Part shown: positions 62,690 to 64,000 of the stretch, piece after piece
Layout of the letters: each line of letters begins with the position of its first letter
How positions within the stretch are numbered: position 1 is the first letter of the stretch
Origin: Bactericera cockerelli
Taxonomy: Eukaryota; Arthropoda; Insecta; Hemiptera; Triozidae
DNA length: 64,000 bases
NCBI GenBank assembly: GCA_024516035.1
Contig: CM044964.1
Location: 2,243,784-2,307,783, forward strand
Direction of reading: 5' to 3'
The notes under the pieces: model-generated
What the model saw: only the letters and a program-made list of their open reading frames with translations
Databases searched by the model: none
Told to the model about the DNA's origin: nothing
Made by a program: the position numbers and the translations under genes

Positions 62690-63330
62690 TTCCACATAAT
62701 TATCTCTCTCTCTAATTTTCCCCGTCTATTCTTCCTCTATTACTTTCTCTCTCTCTATCTAGTCCTCTCTGTATTTCCCTCTCTATTTTTCTCTCTCTCA
62801 CTCTCACTCTCTCTCTACTTTTCCCTCTCTATTGCTCCCTCTCTTTTTTTTTTCTCTCTCTCTCCTGCTAATTCTCACTGTCTTTCTCACTCTCTGTCTC
62901 CTTTTCCCCGTCTATTTTTCTCCTTTTCTTCTTTATTTCTCTCTCTATCTAGTCCTCTCTGTCTTTCTCTCTCTCACACTCACTCTCTTTCACTATCCCT
63001 CCCACTCTCTCTCTACTCTTCCCTCTCTATTGCTCTCTCTCTCCTGCTAATTCTCAATGTCTTTTTCACTCTCTCTCTCACCTTTCCCCCTCTATTTCTC
63101 TCTCTCTCTCTAGCAAGTCCTCTTTGTCTCTCTCACACTCTCTCTCTCCTTTCCTCCTCTATTTCTCTCCATTTCTTCCTCTGTTTCTCTCTCTCTCTCT
63201 AGCAAAGCCTCACTGTCTCTCTCACTCTCACACAGTCATTCTCTCTCTCTCTCTTCTATTCCTATTCTCTATATCTCCCTCTGTCTCTCCTTCTTTCTTT
63301 CTCTCTCTCACTCTTTCCCCCCCCCGCACT
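62690..63330. repeat. (CT)n tract with higher-order modules
   Basis: Modules such as CTCTATTGCTCYCTCTC, CCTGCTAATTCTCAMTGTCT and CTATCTAGTCCTCTSTGT recur two or three times. Frames are repeat translations. Confidence 0.85.
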
Positions 63331-63439
63331 CTTATTGTCCATTATCGGAGGATAATAATATGGACAACTAGTAGGAACAGGAAATATGGGTTGAATTACA
63401 TTTGCATTTTGAGGAAAGCCAATGTTTGTGGGATCTATG
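63331..63439. other. Short unassigned spacer
   Basis: Ordinary composition between CT and GA tracts (ATTGTCCATTATCGGAGGAT). No match. Confidence 0.35.
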
Positions 63440-64000
63440 GAGGAGAGAAAGTGCGGGAGAGAGACAGAGAGAACTTGATAGAAATAGAGAGAGAGAGATA
63501 GATAGAGAGAGAGAGAGAGTGATTTTAATAGATGGAAAGGGGATGTGTATGTTTCGGGAGTGAGTTAAAAATTGATAAAGATAAAAATAGAAATGCAGAG
63601 AAGGGTAGAGTAGGACATTAGTGGGTAGCTTTACATTATTTCTGGAGTAGTTTTTCTTTTTGGTCGGGTGGAAGAGCTATGGTTGGGTGGAAGAACTCAC
63701 TCCAGTGAAAATCCTGCCATAAAAAAAGAAAGCCTATAAAAAAAAAATCTAAACAGACAAGGCACTCGTCAATAAAGATAGGGGAGAAAATGGATAAGTA
63801 GAAAGAGAGATATAGGAGAAAAATGGAAGAGAGATTTGGGTTCTCATGTGTAATAGAAAGAAGGAGTGAGTTATAGAGAGAAAAGAGAAGAGAAAAAGAT
63901 AGAGAAGAAGTGGAAGAGAGAGAAAGAAAAAGAGAGAGAGAGAGAGAAATAGAGAGGAAGAAGAAGAGAGAAACAGAAAGAGAGAGAGAAAAAGAGAGAT
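63440..64000. repeat. GA tract to the window edge
   Basis: GAGAGA and GAAAGA, broken at 63540-63770 by ordinary sequence that includes GGTCGGGTGGAAGAGCTATG and GTTGGGTGGAAGAACTC, a possible LINE tail remnant. Confidence 0.8.

Overview
This is a eukaryotic, repeat-dominated, AT-rich window, most likely from an arthropod genome. That inference rests on the element mix: tRNA- and 5S-derived SINEs, a jockey/CR1-like LINE, Tc1/mariner and hAT derivatives, and a Helentron-like family with central microsatellites. I cannot name the species. I found no convincing host gene in 64 kb. Nearly all long open frames are translations of microsatellites (Ser/Leu/Phe or Arg/Glu/Lys from CT/GA tracts, Cys/Val or His/Thr from GT/CA) or of minisatellites.

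Layout. 0-10 kb: a nested SINE cluster, an inverted plus tandem trio of about 660-bp Helentron-like elements, LINE 3' tails and GA/CT tracts. 10-17 kb: a tandem segmental duplication carrying a 21-bp minisatellite, then a 39-bp minisatellite of about 1.25 kb. 17.4-21.7 kb: a 27-bp minisatellite split by a 5'-truncated LINE on the minus strand that keeps an uninterrupted reverse-transcriptase frame. 22-32 kb: SINEs, purine tracts and a short repeat holding an intact-looking hammerhead ribozyme (24415-24494). 32-45 kb: a non-autonomous hAT-like element with 8-bp target duplications, a hAT MITE, a Tc1/mariner fold-back element with arms of about 330 bp, a second deleted mariner relative, and a 5S-SINE inserted into a LINE tail. 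45-64 kb: more SINEs (one split by a MITE), adjacent hAT MITEs, a 1.27-kb repeat carrying 0.6 kb of CA repeat, a perfect 26-bp inverted repeat, a (GTT)n higher-order array and long CT/GA tracts.

The biology here is transposable-element ecology. LINEs (about a dozen tails and 3' ends plus one RT-bearing copy) are a plausible source of reverse transcriptase for at least seven SINE families named here A-G and 5S. Several insertions can be ordered by nesting and target-site duplications. The items most worth following up are the hammerhead-bearing repeat family, the central domain shared by a 5S-derived and a tRNA-derived SINE, the mariner fold-back, and the LINE-in-minisatellite with its 3.9-kb stop-free frame. 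Family names such as SINE-A and repeat H are local labels, not database names. Everything was read by eye, so copy boundaries are good to a few tens of bases unless a target-site duplication is quoted.
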